A DNA stretch of 64,000 bases from Phymatolithon calcareum (taxonomy: Eukaryota; Rhodophyta; Florideophyceae; Hapalidiales). The notes beneath the pieces are model-generated. The model was given only the letters and a program-made list of their open reading frames with translations. It did no database searches and was not told the origin of the DNA. The stretch's first letter is position 1, and each line of letters starts with the position of its first letter. Below are positions 44,373 through 53,849 of this stretch, piece by piece. Location of the stretch: contig OZ345361.1 in assembly GCA_977006965.1 (NCBI GenBank), positions 558,001-622,000 on the forward strand, written 5' to 3'. The translations under genes were made by a program, and so were the position numbers.

Positions 44373-44430
44373 CTACAGCACCCTCATTCGATAGGCGCCC
44401 TCGGGGGCATATCGAATGAGGGTGCTGTAG
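44373..44430. repeat. Inverted repeat with 21-bp arms upstream of COQ8 copy 2
   Basis: Arms CTACAGCACCCTCATTCGAT+A and its exact complement enclose a 16-base GC-rich loop. The same site in unit 1 (near 28700-28735) has only a single-arm-like CTCATTCGATAGG, so the hairpin was formed or inserted after duplication. Confidence 0.85.
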
Positions 44431-44921
44431 CTGTCATTACTAAATTCGATATAAACTACAAAATATCTAAGACAAATGTCTGTAATTGGACCCTACGAAT
44501 TGGTAGCAGTCGTGCCGCAAGTTTGCTGTCAATCGGAATGGCCAGCTGCACCGGTCTCGCCCCATTCATATTCCTGCAAACCTGGACTGGTGTTCTTCCT
44601 CCACAGTTCAGATGAGGACAATTCTCCACTGCGCTTCTCTTAGAGAGAGTATTTCTTATTGCGAAGTTTACAAAATCGGAGATCGCGGTTGATCCGAATC
44701 GGAGCAGCTTTTCTCTTACGTGTTACAGGAAAATCGTACTTTACGGCCTTGTTCAGAGCTCCTGTTCAACTTCAATTATGTGATCATCTTGACATTGTAA
44801 ACTGTCATGAACATTGACTATCGGAAAAAGCTCCTGCTAAATGTAAACGAAAAATTGGTAGACCTGCTGCGGCACCAGAACGACGAGTGGTACAATGACC
44901 ATGTCCAAGAGGCAAATTGGA
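44431..44921. other. Duplicated spacer between COQ8 and GTPase copy 2
   Basis: Counterpart of 28736-29224 in unit 1; no coding content recognised. Confidence 0.5.
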
Positions 44922-46187
44922 TTAAGCATAGTACCAAAACCGATGAGTGAGATCGTGTTCACCAAGTGTAAAGCAGTAGGTGCACAAATCGAAATTGGAA
45001 CAGTCCTTGCACTTGTACCGAATCCCTCGAATGCCATTTTCCCCGCACCTGTCGCAATTAACACCGGGGTGCTCCGGAGAAGACGAGACAACTACAAAAG
45101 TCCGTCGCGAGGGTTGGCACAATCCAGGCATGCAGCTTTCAAAGCGCCAGAAGGTGTGAGAGACATCGTGCATACTGCCCACAAAGTGTTCGCGACACAA
45201 ATTGCAATCGAAACAATCTTTGCACTTGAAACGAGATCCACGCTTGATTAACTTTCCACACTCATCGCAAGCAACCCTGCGGCGAAACGAACCTTCTTGA
45301 CACATACTGCTGATCCAAAGGTTCTCCGCAGCTCCTTCATTTGTTTTCTGCAGCATTTCATATTGTTCTTCTTCTTGTGCAATCCTTTTCTCCCTTTCAT
45401 CTTCGAACCGTTCATTCATCTCTTCCCATTCTTCATTTTGCAACTCTTCTTCCGTCTCCAACTGCCTCCTCTCAATTCGTGCTGCTTCTTCCATTTCTCT
45501 GCTTCTATTTTCCCCTTGCGAAGCTTCGATTTTCAACTCATTCATCATCGCTTCCATACCGCGGACCTTTTCTTCGAGACGCGCAACTTCCACTCTGACC
45601 ATGGTCCCTTTTGCCATAGGTATAAATGGCGTTTGTTTCACAATCATTTTCAACCGCCCACGCGCAGTGAGTTTCTGGTTGTCTCGGTCAAAAGCGGCAG
45701 GTTCAAATATTACATGATGCCAAAATGCCCATTGATACTTCTGACAAGCCTGGGCCGCCATTATCTGCAGTTCACCCCCTCGCTGGATCTTCGTCAATGC
45801 TCTCTCCGTCATTTTGTTAATCAGGGCAGTAAACTTTCTGTTCAAATCTATCCCAAAATTGGTGATGGCATCGAGTATCTGGGTCATCGTTTTGATGTCG
45901 ACAGGCCGCAGCCGGCCGCCCTCCAGCGTCATCACAAATATCAGCTTGGTCTTGCCTCCCGTTCTGAACGCTGAACTGATTTCTTTTGCCGCCTTCTTTA
46001 TGGTGCTTGCATCTTCCAGTCCAGGGGTATCTGTGTACATTCATCCGCCTGCGACATAGTCTTTGAAAACAGAGGTCATTCCCGTGGCAACGGATACGCC
46101 TGACTGGAACTGCACACTCCCAACAAGCGTGTTGAGAATAGTGCTTTTTCCAGTTCCTGGATTCCCTGCTACGATTACTCGATTCAT
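44922..46187 (-). pseudogene. P-loop GTPase with coiled coil and two ZZ zinc fingers, copy 2 (one stop)
   Basis: The start ATG at 46187 gives MNRVIVAGNPGTGKS and reads to DYVAGG, where TGA (46043-46041) stands in place of the TGG (W) seen in the other three copies. The same frame goes on from MYTDTPGLEDAS to the end without further interruption (372 residues): GTPase core, coiled coil, W-containing AENLWISSM junction, then ZZ fingers CDECGKLIKRGSRFKCKDC and CDRCGENGIRGIRYKCKDC with LCTYC and LTHRFWYYA at the end. Only the N-terminal 48 codons are cut off, and with them the P-loop. ZZ fingers bind two zinc ions and usually peptides or degron-like tails. A single substitution, readthrough or internal ATG (46040) use remain possible. 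Confidence 0.75.
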
Positions 46188-46770
46188 GTTTGACTCGATT
46201 TTGACTCGTGTGTGCAAGCTATGCCGCTCTGAACGAATGATCCGATTTTAGTGTACTACTGTAAAACGATGGGGAACACCCCCACAGTAGTTTACTCTCA
46301 CAGATACTTGTTGCTTTCCTTGCTGGAGGGCATGGTTAAAATCTGAATCAGAGGTCCAACTTCGATTTCTATTGTCCCTAAACGCATCGTGGGAGTAGGT
46401 CAATGTATAATGGACTATGAGCTTTGAAAATACTTTTTACTTCCGCTAGAAGGTAGTGAAAACGATGCAGTTTGTTTGAATCCAAGATCAGTGGGAACAT
46501 CTCTCTCTGTTTCCTCCTCGGAGAACAGCAGCAGCGGCAAGGTTTTATTGATGTGAATCTTGAGATTGTGATGACTCTCCAGAGGTGTAACTCTAAGTAC
46601 AGATACACGTAGAAAGATAATTAGTTCTCGACACTCAAGACCAGCGTCGTGTCTGATATTTCTTTAACCCACGAGAACATTCAGCCTACATTGGTCCACT
46701 AAACTCATACAGTATCCTTGTTTTCCACCAGCACTCAGTCAATTTTGCTGTCCCAGCAACATGTCTGCAC

Positions 46771-46945
46771 CAGGAGAATGTTAAGGAGGGGAGAAACGCG
46801 GACTTCACAAGTTACATAAATTTAATTGTGAAAGATACCCCTTCGCGGGCCGACTGGATTATGAGTTTACTTGATAATCAAAAGAACTTCGACTAAGCAG
46901 GGTAGTGCCTTTATTTTCGTTACTCCCCCCCATAACATTCCCCTG
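46771..46945. mobile_element. Decayed hAT-like MITE copy
   Basis: The left end CAGGAGAATGTTAAGGAGG and the right end CCCATAACATTCCCCTG are related to the 30-bp terminal repeats of 26130-26486. About 175 bp long. No target duplication found, so one flank may be deleted. It lies where unit 2 lacks the 6 kb present in unit 1. Confidence 0.55.
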
Positions 46946-46961
46946 GTTATAACTTTCACCT

Positions 46962-47350
46962 GCAAGTAGAGTGGAATCTGATCCCACGCTTCGTGCTTGC
47001 GGGCAAGGGAAATCGAAAATACTGTAGAGCACTAATTCTACATTTTTCACGCCCTCCAACAAGGACTTCATCACGTATCGGTGAGACCAGGGGAAAGTAT
47101 AACTTTCCCAAACGGGCAAGGGCCCGCGCGTAAAAAGAGGGGATTACGATACCAAGGAGAACGTTAATCTGGGAACCCACAGTGATTACGGTGAACCGTA
47201 ATCCTTATTTCTACTTCCGAGGATCATTTTGTGATACAAGTAGAATGGAATCTGATCCCACGCTCTGTGCTTGCGGGCAACGGAAATCGACAGTAGATTC
47301 TAGATTTTTCACATCCTCCAACAAGGACTTCATCACATATCGGTGAGACT
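46962..47350 (+). repeat. Approximately 120-bp block repeated twice upstream of GTPase copy B
   Basis: A block starting GTAGAGTGGAATCTGATCCC (from about 46968) and containing CTCCAACAAGGACTTCATCA recurs near 47237-47350, and once in unit 1 near 38108-38226. The extra copy in unit 2 is a local duplication of the GTPase upstream region. Confidence 0.65.
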
Positions 47351-47541
47351 AACTTTTGTAGGGGGCGTTCCCCGTCCAGGGTTCTCGTAGCAGATACAAC
47401 CGATTCAGTACTTAACAGCGGTATAGCTTGCACACTTCTACGCATGTCTGCCGAATCAACCAAAGTTCTGTGCATGAATCAATACCATCATCGCATACAC
47501 CGTCTGGAGAACAGGACACACGAAGCAAACCCGTATCTAAC

Positions 47542-48405
47542 ATGAATGGAATCATCTTAACAGGAAATCCAGGAACAGGGAAAAGCACTATTCTCAACAC
47601 ACTTGTGGGGAGTGTGCAGTTCCAGTCAGGCGTGTCCGTTGGCTCAGGAATGACCACCGTTCTCAAGGACTATGCCAAGGACGGATGGATGTACACAGAC
47701 ACCCCAGGGCTGGAAGATGTAAGCACGAGAAAGAAGGCAGCCGAAGAAATCAGTTCCGCGTTGAAAAGGGGCGGAAATATCAAACTGATATTTGTGATGA
47801 CGCTGGAGTCCGGCAGGCTCCGACCTATCGACATCACAACGATGACCCAGATACTCGATGCCATCACTAATGCTGGGATAGATGTGAAGCGAAAGTTTAC
47901 AGTCATTATCAACAAAGCGTCGGAGCGAGTATTGGAGAGAATCATGAGTACGGGCGAAGTGCAGACGTTGACGGTCCAAGTTTGTCAGAAGTATACTGCG
48001 GGATTCATGGACTATCTAACGTTTGAACCTTCCGCGTATGACTATGATAACGTAATGCTTGAAGCTGCCGGTCGGATAAGAGCGATTGTGAATCAAGCGC
48101 CATTCATAACTATTGCATGGGGGGCCCTGATTAGAGTGGATCCCGAACGGTTCGAAGAAAAGGTCCTCGCTATGGAAACCAAGATGAATGAGCTGAGAAA
48201 CAATGCCGCAGACAGCTCGAGAATCATCAAGAGAATGGAAGAAGAAGCGCGAGTTGCACAGCAGGAGCGGGAGAGGCAAGAAGCAGCACACACTGAAATG
48301 TTGCAAGGGATTAGGCAAGAGCAACATGGTGCAGATGCTTTTTTTGCAGGTCTGGGCATTGGTACGACTGCTTTGATAGGGGTGAGCCTTTGCACAATTC
48401 AATAG
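47542..48405 (+). CDS. P-loop GTPase with coiled coil and CaaX-like end, copy B
   Basis: 287 residues from the ATG at 47542 (MNGIILTGNPGTGKS). GTPase core almost identical to copy A, with GNPGTGKS, DTPGLED and IINKAS intact. The coiled coil is shorter: 25 residues lost between two RQE-encoding direct repeats (AGGCAAGAA), and about as many again before the tail. The end FFAGLGIGTTALIGVSL then CTIQ keeps the CaaX-like box. All length changes are in frame, which suggests continued coding constraint. Function is unknown. Confidence 0.8.
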   Translation: MNGIILTGNPGTGKSTILNTLVGSVQFQSGVSVGSGMTTVLKDYAKDGWMYTDTPGLEDVSTRKKAAEEISSALKRGGNIKLIFVMTLESGRLRPIDITTMTQILDAITNAGIDVKRKFTVIINKASERVLERIMSTGEVQTLTVQVCQKYTAGFMDYLTFEPSAYDYDNVMLEAAGRIRAIVNQAPFITIAWGALIRVDPERFEEKVLAMETKMNELRNNAADSSRIIKRMEEEARVAQQERERQEAAHTEMLQGIRQEQHGADAFFAGLGIGTTALIGVSLCTIQ

Positions 48406-48639
48406 ATTCCACCCAGTAGTGTACACTTCATCGCTGAGCCAGAGACTGGGAATAAATCTCACTGCGAGTTGGATTTGACATGACTTCGTCATAGTATAAT
48501 AGAAAGTGATGAGACGCGCTTTTCTTCTGTCGTGGTTCTGGGAATACCACAAAATTTTTATTATTGTGCTTGGTAGATAGAGCAGTCCCCTAAGGATTAC
48601 CACTGAGCTCATCTGTTTGATGGGCAAAGCTCGCTACAC

Positions 48640-48674
48640 ATTCTGGTCAAGCGTAGGCTACGCTTGACCAGAAT
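48640..48674. repeat. 35-bp perfect palindrome, single-base centre (unit 2)
   Basis: Identical copy of the palindrome at 39666-39700. Confidence 0.9.
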
Positions 48675-48814
48675 ATGGCGTGGCAACTGAATATGATTCT
48701 GTGTTGCTTATGATTCTACGATCAAGCTATCTGAGGACCAAGGTGTGCACAGGAGTTACGCTTGCACCTGCCGTTGTGCTGATAGCAACACATTGCATGA
48801 CCTCTCGCAGGATA

Positions 48815-49835
48815 CAAGGTAAGAGATGGAATTGATGGAATATAAAGTAGACCGACAAGTTGTCAAGGACGTGTCGCAACAGCCTTTGCAATATTATCGC
48901 TGTACAACATCTTCATGGATGAGAATGCAGAGAGATTAAGAGAAATACCGGCAGTGCTTTTCGCAGACGACGTCCTCCTGACGGAAAATAATCTGAAAGT
49001 CCTACAAAACGATACTTGATATAGACGAAGTGTGTGTTTTTATTTAATGGTTACCAAAGATATTCGTCTTGTGTCAACGCGTTACATGGATGAAAAGCTA
49101 TAGTTAAGAATGGGGAAGAGGCTGACCGTCCCTGTGCTCAAACACGAGTAATCCGGATATGCATACAGCACATATTGGAGCACGCCCCACAGTTAAGGAA
49201 CACAATTCCAATATTTGAGACCAATCCTTACTTGGGCCCACAATGGCCAAATCAGGAATCGCATGACAAGAGTGCACCTATGTCGTAGTCAAGGATGGAG
49301 TCGGTCTTACGCCAGCCTCAACGGTACTTAAGCACCCATGCACACCACATCGACTAGTTCTTGGCAAGTTCATCCTTTCCCAACTCACCCCACCCACGTT
49401 GACACTTTTCAAACAAGTTCATCCTTTACTTCAGGCGGATTTTTCGTATTTCTAAGCCTAGTTCATAATTTTAGCATATCCGCCATTGGTTTGTAAATGA
49501 AGTTACACTTCAGTAAAGCGTACATTTCTTTTCCTGTCCTGTAATTCACGCACCTGCGCGCGGTACAGGATCTCTTCGGTTGGTGCGAAGGGACAAGTCC
49601 CGAAATGAGCGCGCAGGAGGCAGAGAAGGCACTCGGGAAGCAGACCAGCGCGCCTGGTCCGCCAGGTGCTGCTACAATGCGTCCGACCAACGCCAGAATC
49701 AATCTTTGGTGACGTACTCGGTCTAAACGTGAAAGCCGCAGTCAAACTCGCTAACGATAGAATAGAATGGAAGAAACTTATGCCCTCGAATCGCTGCTAG
49801 CCCCACTAGGGGAAAAGGCAAAATGAATGAATGAA
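48815..49835 (+). pseudogene. LINE-type non-LTR retrotransposon relic (unit 2)
   Basis: Nearly identical to 39840-40860, with the same FADDVLLTENN fragment and the same C-terminal and tail sequence. The shared lesions show that the LINE was already dead when the segment duplicated. Confidence 0.65.
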
Positions 49836-50389
49836 ATGGTTACCAAAGCATCTGCAGACGCTTGGGTCAACTTTTGCGGAGGCATTGGGTCACGGACAGG
49901 GTCTTTCTTAGTTGAATGTTTGCATGGTCTGGTGCGGCATGATCTGGTGGAGTATCTAACCCTACCTCTGACCCATAATTGGACCTCGAGGGGGAAATAT
50001 TCCTCTGTACTGTGTCACGCGTAGTGGACAGGAAGTGGTTCGGATAACTTCTGGTATCGAACGCTGCTTTGGACATTTCAAGTAATTTTCAACGTGGGCA
50101 CGTGATCGCGATGTGATGTGCAATATGAAGAAATGAAAAACGAAGTTCTTACGACTTAAGAGACACGAGGCCATACTTTCAAGCTGGCCCACTAGTCCCT
50201 AGGTTCATTGCCCTTCGTTGCTGCCATGGTGCTGAGCCTCCCAGTCATCTTCGCCATCATGCGCCCGGCGCAATCTGGAAGTTTCCTGGCTCAGGTTTCT
50301 GTTTGATGGAATGGCATATTGACAATTAACTGTACTTTGTGAGAAGAGTGAGGCTGTCGCTAGGATAGAGAAGATTGTGGACGGGCGGG

Positions 50390-50641
50390 GAGAAGAGAGA
50401 GGCTTGGCCGCGGTCGCAGTCGCGGGCTACTGCCGCGCGCTTAAGTACCATTCGCGAGTGTCGGGCGTTGGTAACCGACCTCGTCGGTTGTTACCGTCGG
50501 TCGACGACAGTGTCGGCAGAAGCAGCGAACGGCACCGCAGAGAGCATACGCGACACGCCCCGCTGGCTAACAGCCACGGCTGCTTACATCGCTATGTAGT
50601 AGATCATACTTCACCCATGAAAAGCAAGCTCTTCACAAAAC
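50390..50641 (+). repeat. Terminal direct repeat of the tyrosine-recombinase retroelement, left copy
   Basis: 252 bp, identical by eye to 54626-54877, in direct orientation. Starts GAGAAGAGAGAGGCTTGG and ends CTCTTCACAAAAC. No TG...CA ends and no target duplication. Confidence 0.9.
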
Positions 50642-50703
50642 GAAATCCAAAAGACTCGCCAGCGGCCGTGATTATTCCCGGGCAGTACCCCGGGTATGCG
50701 TGC

Positions 50704-51822
50704 CTAGTATTGAGGTGCGCTGGAAACGGGACTACAACCCGAGCTGGAGACAGTTGATGGCCCGAAAAGCCATACGGCTGCTGGTGTTAGCCGTATCGTG
50801 CGGTCAAAGTAGAGCCGAGACATGGCATCGCTATGGGGGCCCCAACCGAATCGTGCCATTCGTGCCTCAAATGGGATGCCAAGCAGGACCTGTGTGGTGT
50901 GTGCACCAATCCTGAGTGAATGTGCACCATACTTGCAGCCAGGGGGAGGGACACAAGACACAGCCGTAAGACAGCGCTTCAGGCAAACCAATAGCTGCTG
51001 CTCCGGCCACTCCACGGGATCATCAGGCAGTGCAAATAGTCTTCCATGACGTCCGGCGTGACGCTCATTCCAGCGGCGAAAGAGATCCACGGGGCTCCCT
51101 TCTTGGTCCACAACACGGCGGTAGGTTACCGGGAGCTCAGAGCTAGCTCTCTTTCCTTTCACCACTTGTAGTGTGACCGTTACCTCGTCCTTGCTAACGC
51201 GGATGTCGCTGGTTCGCAAGCTTGCTACCGAGGAGTCACGCAACCCATTAAGTGCGTACGAAAACACCACCATCGCCGCATCGCGGATAGTGCCAGCGTC
51301 CTCGCTCCGCATTCCCAGCCCATAGACTGCCTGTATCACATCTGCCGAGATCCCAACGCGCCTTTCCTCTGTCGGATATTTATCTTCCTCCCACTTCTTG
51401 TAGCTTTCCACTGCTAGCGCGACCATCGGGCTCGTTGCCGGAGCTTTTCCCAAGATGTCGCGATGTGTTGTGCGCACCGCTGAGATGTACTGCGGTAGGG
51501 AACTGCCAGAAACATTCCTCTTGCATCGCTCGCGCTGGTCCTTGAGCCATCCAATAAAGCTGAGAAGTTTGGATTCCGTCGCTGGTAGCGGGACAATATT
51601 GTCGGCAGCAGTGAACTCAAGGTAGCAGCTCCACATAGACGCTTTACGCCGTCCCGTGCGCCGGCTGCTGGAGTATTCCGCCAGGAGTTCTGCCACCTTC
51701 GCAGCGCAGATCCCTGTGTCTCCGTAACGGTCCGTCATGGCTTTCGCGACCATAGACCGATATTGGTCACCGGCTGGGGACCGACCAGGGCTCCGCGAGG
51801 TCAGTCCGCATTCTTCTGCCAA
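50704..51822 (-). CDS. Tyrosine recombinase (YR) of the retroelement
   Basis: The frame from 51822 (TTG) gives 372 residues; the first ATG is at 51753 (MVAKAMTDRYGD, 349 residues). Catalytic pattern of phage-type integrases, numbered from 51822: R195 in GLRDSSVASL, lysine in VVKGKR, H301-x-x-R304 in HSLRIGAHT, W/H in RFGWGPHSD and the nucleophile Y338 in SRLYFD. It overlaps the end of the RT ORF by about 22 bases in another frame, so expression may need frameshifting or reinitiation. It would integrate a circular cDNA by site-specific recombination. Confidence 0.88.
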   Translation of the reverse strand: MAEECGLTSRSPGRSPAGDQYRSMVAKAMTDRYGDTGICAAKVAELLAEYSSSRRTGRRKASMWSCYLEFTAADNIVPLPATESKLLSFIGWLKDQRERCKRNVSGSSLPQYISAVRTTHRDILGKAPATSPMVALAVESYKKWEEDKYPTEERRVGISADVIQAVYGLGMRSEDAGTIRDAAMVVFSYALNGLRDSSVASLRTSDIRVSKDEVTVTLQVVKGKRASSELPVTYRRVVDQEGSPVDLFRRWNERHAGRHGRLFALPDDPVEWPEQQLLVCLKRCLTAVSCVPPPGCKYGAHSLRIGAHTTQVLLGIPFEARMARFGWGPHSDAMSRLYFDRTIRLTPAAVWLFGPSTVSSSGCSPVSSAPQY

Positions 51823-53849
51823 ACCAGTCGCAGTCTAGCGTCCGGAATTGGTGCTTCTGGTTGCGAAGTTCTCTCCAGCCCGATCTCCAGCAGGAGCATT
51901 CGCCACGCTGGGTTCATGGTCCGCGCGGCGGACCACACTTCCTCGGGTGGGGCTTCTAAGCGGTATGTTCGTTCCGCGAGGTCCATTGCAGGTCTGTACC
52001 ACTGCTGACGTGGCCAGTCGGGCATCACTAGCATCGCCGGACATTTCGTTGCGCGCAATTTGCTCACCACCGCACCCATGAGGTCGACAGGCGGGCAGAG
52101 TAGCCTCACTTCGTGCGGATCCCACGGAGTGCCAAGCTCGCTGAGGGTCTGCTTGCGCAAGAAGTGCGGTGTCTCGCCCAGAGGGCGATAAGGGAAGGCA
52201 TCTATTGGCGCCGCGGCGCCATCCAGCAGTGACTGCCGCAGCCAACTCCTCACCTGCAGATCCCCAAGTGGAAATCGTCGCGATAACCCGTCGGCGTACT
52301 TGTTGAGTACGGACGGGAGCCATCGTGCGCCGATGTGCAGGCCGAGTCGGTCCAACTCTCGCTTAAGTAGCCGAAGCTCGCGCATCATAGGCCGGCTGGC
52401 TGACACCATCGCATTAACGATGTGAACGGTTGCCGTGTTGTCACACCAGAGCCTTACGTGGCGGATGCCTGCCCGTTGCAGAATTTCACCGAACGGGTTC
52501 GGTGAGGTACGCGCCTGAGACGTTAACAGCATGCGCACTGCTTTCAGCTCTCTGTAGCTAATGCTCTCTGCACGTTCCTGCCAGCGCCACACGCCCTGTG
52601 CCCACCACATACCGGCATCTCCAGCGACGTCCTCCTGCCCGAGTGTACCTCCGAACCCCACGTCGGCGGCGTCTGTATGCAGAACTCCTTGTGGCGACGA
52701 TGGTCGGATCGCGCGACCATCTCGTTCACGCGCGGTGAACGCTCGCCATTCTCGAAGGTCTCGCACAGCTTGGTGGCTCAGTCGACATCGGCGTCCGTCG
52801 CGCTCTGCCCGCCCGCCGGTACATCGTGTGTTGAGATCCCAGTACAGGGACCTTGTGTAGAACCGACTGAAAGGCATAGCCAGGGTGAGCGAAACGCACA
52901 GTCCCACAAACGAAGCCAATCGTTTTCTCGACTCCCATCCTCGGCCACGGCGTGCCTCCGCCAGGAGCTGTCGAGCCATATTGCGTACTTTTTCGATCTT
53001 GTGCGGCATCACGTAAAAGCGCATTCGCTCAGTGTCAATAACCACCCCCAAGTGCTCCACACGTGTGCTACCCTCCCATTCGCCTTTGGTTGGATGTCTG
53101 GTCAGCCCAAGTTTGGTCAGGAGTTCATCCACTTTACCGCGGGCACGGCGGCATGCGCCTCGTCCGGCCACTTGACCGGGTCTACTGGGTGCCAGCAGAA
53201 AATCGTCGATGTACGGCAGGGTGCGTATGTGCATCCCATTCCGAAGGTGCTCTACCAGTGGGGCCATGAAGCGTGTAAACCATAGCGGAGATCGCCCCCA
53301 GCCGAACGGGAGCGCTATAGAGCGAAAGTACCGCCCTTGGTAGCGGAAAATGAACATATTCCGCATGCGAGGGGCGAGCCGGAAGTGCCGGTATCCGGCT
53401 TTTATATCGAAGCTGAGCAGGTGGTCGCCCTTCTGTAGGTCAACCGCAAAGGCAGGGAGTGTCTCCATTCGCAAACTACCCTTGGGCCAGTGTTTACTGA
53501 CCTTATGGTAGTTTACAACAAACCTGCCCTTATCACCCTCCGCAGAGTCGTGCCAGACAACGAATGCGCTCGATACAGTGTATCCGGCTGCCACAGCACG
53601 GGCCGCCACGGCGCTGCTGATCTCCTCATAGATTCCACTCTGGCAACCTTCTTTCAGATCTTCGTTAGCGAACTCGATGTCCCTTGCGGTCTGCGGTAGT
53701 TCAGACATCATCTTGCCTTGCTCAAACTCGACACTAGGTGGGTCGTATATCCCAAACTTTATCTGCCGTCGCAAGTAGGCGGATGCCCCGAGCTCCTCCC
53801 AAGCAGCGCATCGGCGCTGGGGGCCCCGCCAGTAAGGCTCGGTCGTCAT
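51801..53849 (-). CDS. Reverse transcriptase/RNase H of the YR retroelement
   Basis: 682 residues, ATG at 53849 overlapping the upstream stop as ATGA. RT: motif A FDIKAGYRHFRL (D148), LPFGWGRSPLWFT, and motif C YIDDF (213-216). RNase H: HTDAADVGFGG (D393), SYRELKAV (E434), CDNTATVHIV (D470) and ADGLSRR (D520). All catalytic acids are present. The linkage of RT with this RNase H subtype and the Y-I-D-D box is typical of DIRS-like elements. It copies the element RNA into DNA in the cytoplasm or nucleus of the host. Confidence 0.9.
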   Translation of the reverse strand: MTTEPYWRGPQRRCAAWEELGASAYLRRQIKFGIYDPPSVEFEQGKMMSELPQTARDIEFANEDLKEGCQSGIYEEISSAVAARAVAAGYTVSSAFVVWHDSAEGDKGRFVVNYHKVSKHWPKGSLRMETLPAFAVDLQKGDHLLSFDIKAGYRHFRLAPRMRNMFIFRYQGRYFRSIALPFGWGRSPLWFTRFMAPLVEHLRNGMHIRTLPYIDDFLLAPSRPGQVAGRGACRRARGKVDELLTKLGLTRHPTKGEWEGSTRVEHLGVVIDTERMRFYVMPHKIEKVRNMARQLLAEARRGRGWESRKRLASFVGLCVSLTLAMPFSRFYTRSLYWDLNTRCTGGRAERDGRRCRLSHQAVRDLREWRAFTARERDGRAIRPSSPQGVLHTDAADVGFGGTLGQEDVAGDAGMWWAQGVWRWQERAESISYRELKAVRMLLTSQARTSPNPFGEILQRAGIRHVRLWCDNTATVHIVNAMVSASRPMMRELRLLKRELDRLGLHIGARWLPSVLNKYADGLSRRFPLGDLQVRSWLRQSLLDGAAAPIDAFPYRPLGETPHFLRKQTLSELGTPWDPHEVRLLCPPVDLMGAVVSKLRATKCPAMLVMPDWPRQQWYRPAMDLAERTYRLEAPPEEVWSAARTMNPAWRMLLLEIGLERTSQPEAPIPDARLRLVWQKNAD

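Larger units (their letters stand above)
42122..50200. repeat. Tandem segmental duplication, unit 2
   Basis: Direct-orientation counterpart of 24494-41226: COQ8, ZZ-type GTPase, CaaX-type GTPase, LINE relic, in the same order and strands. It lacks the piggyBac-like element, both insertions in and near the GTPases and about 6 kb of unit 1 sequence. It has its own MITE at 46771-46945. Confidence 0.85.

Noticed and set aside
29225-46187. Nuclear use of TGA as tryptophan
   Set aside because: TGA ends the MED30-like, CZIB-region and retroelement Gag frames as a normal stop, and the intact copies use TGG at the affected sites; point mutation is simpler.
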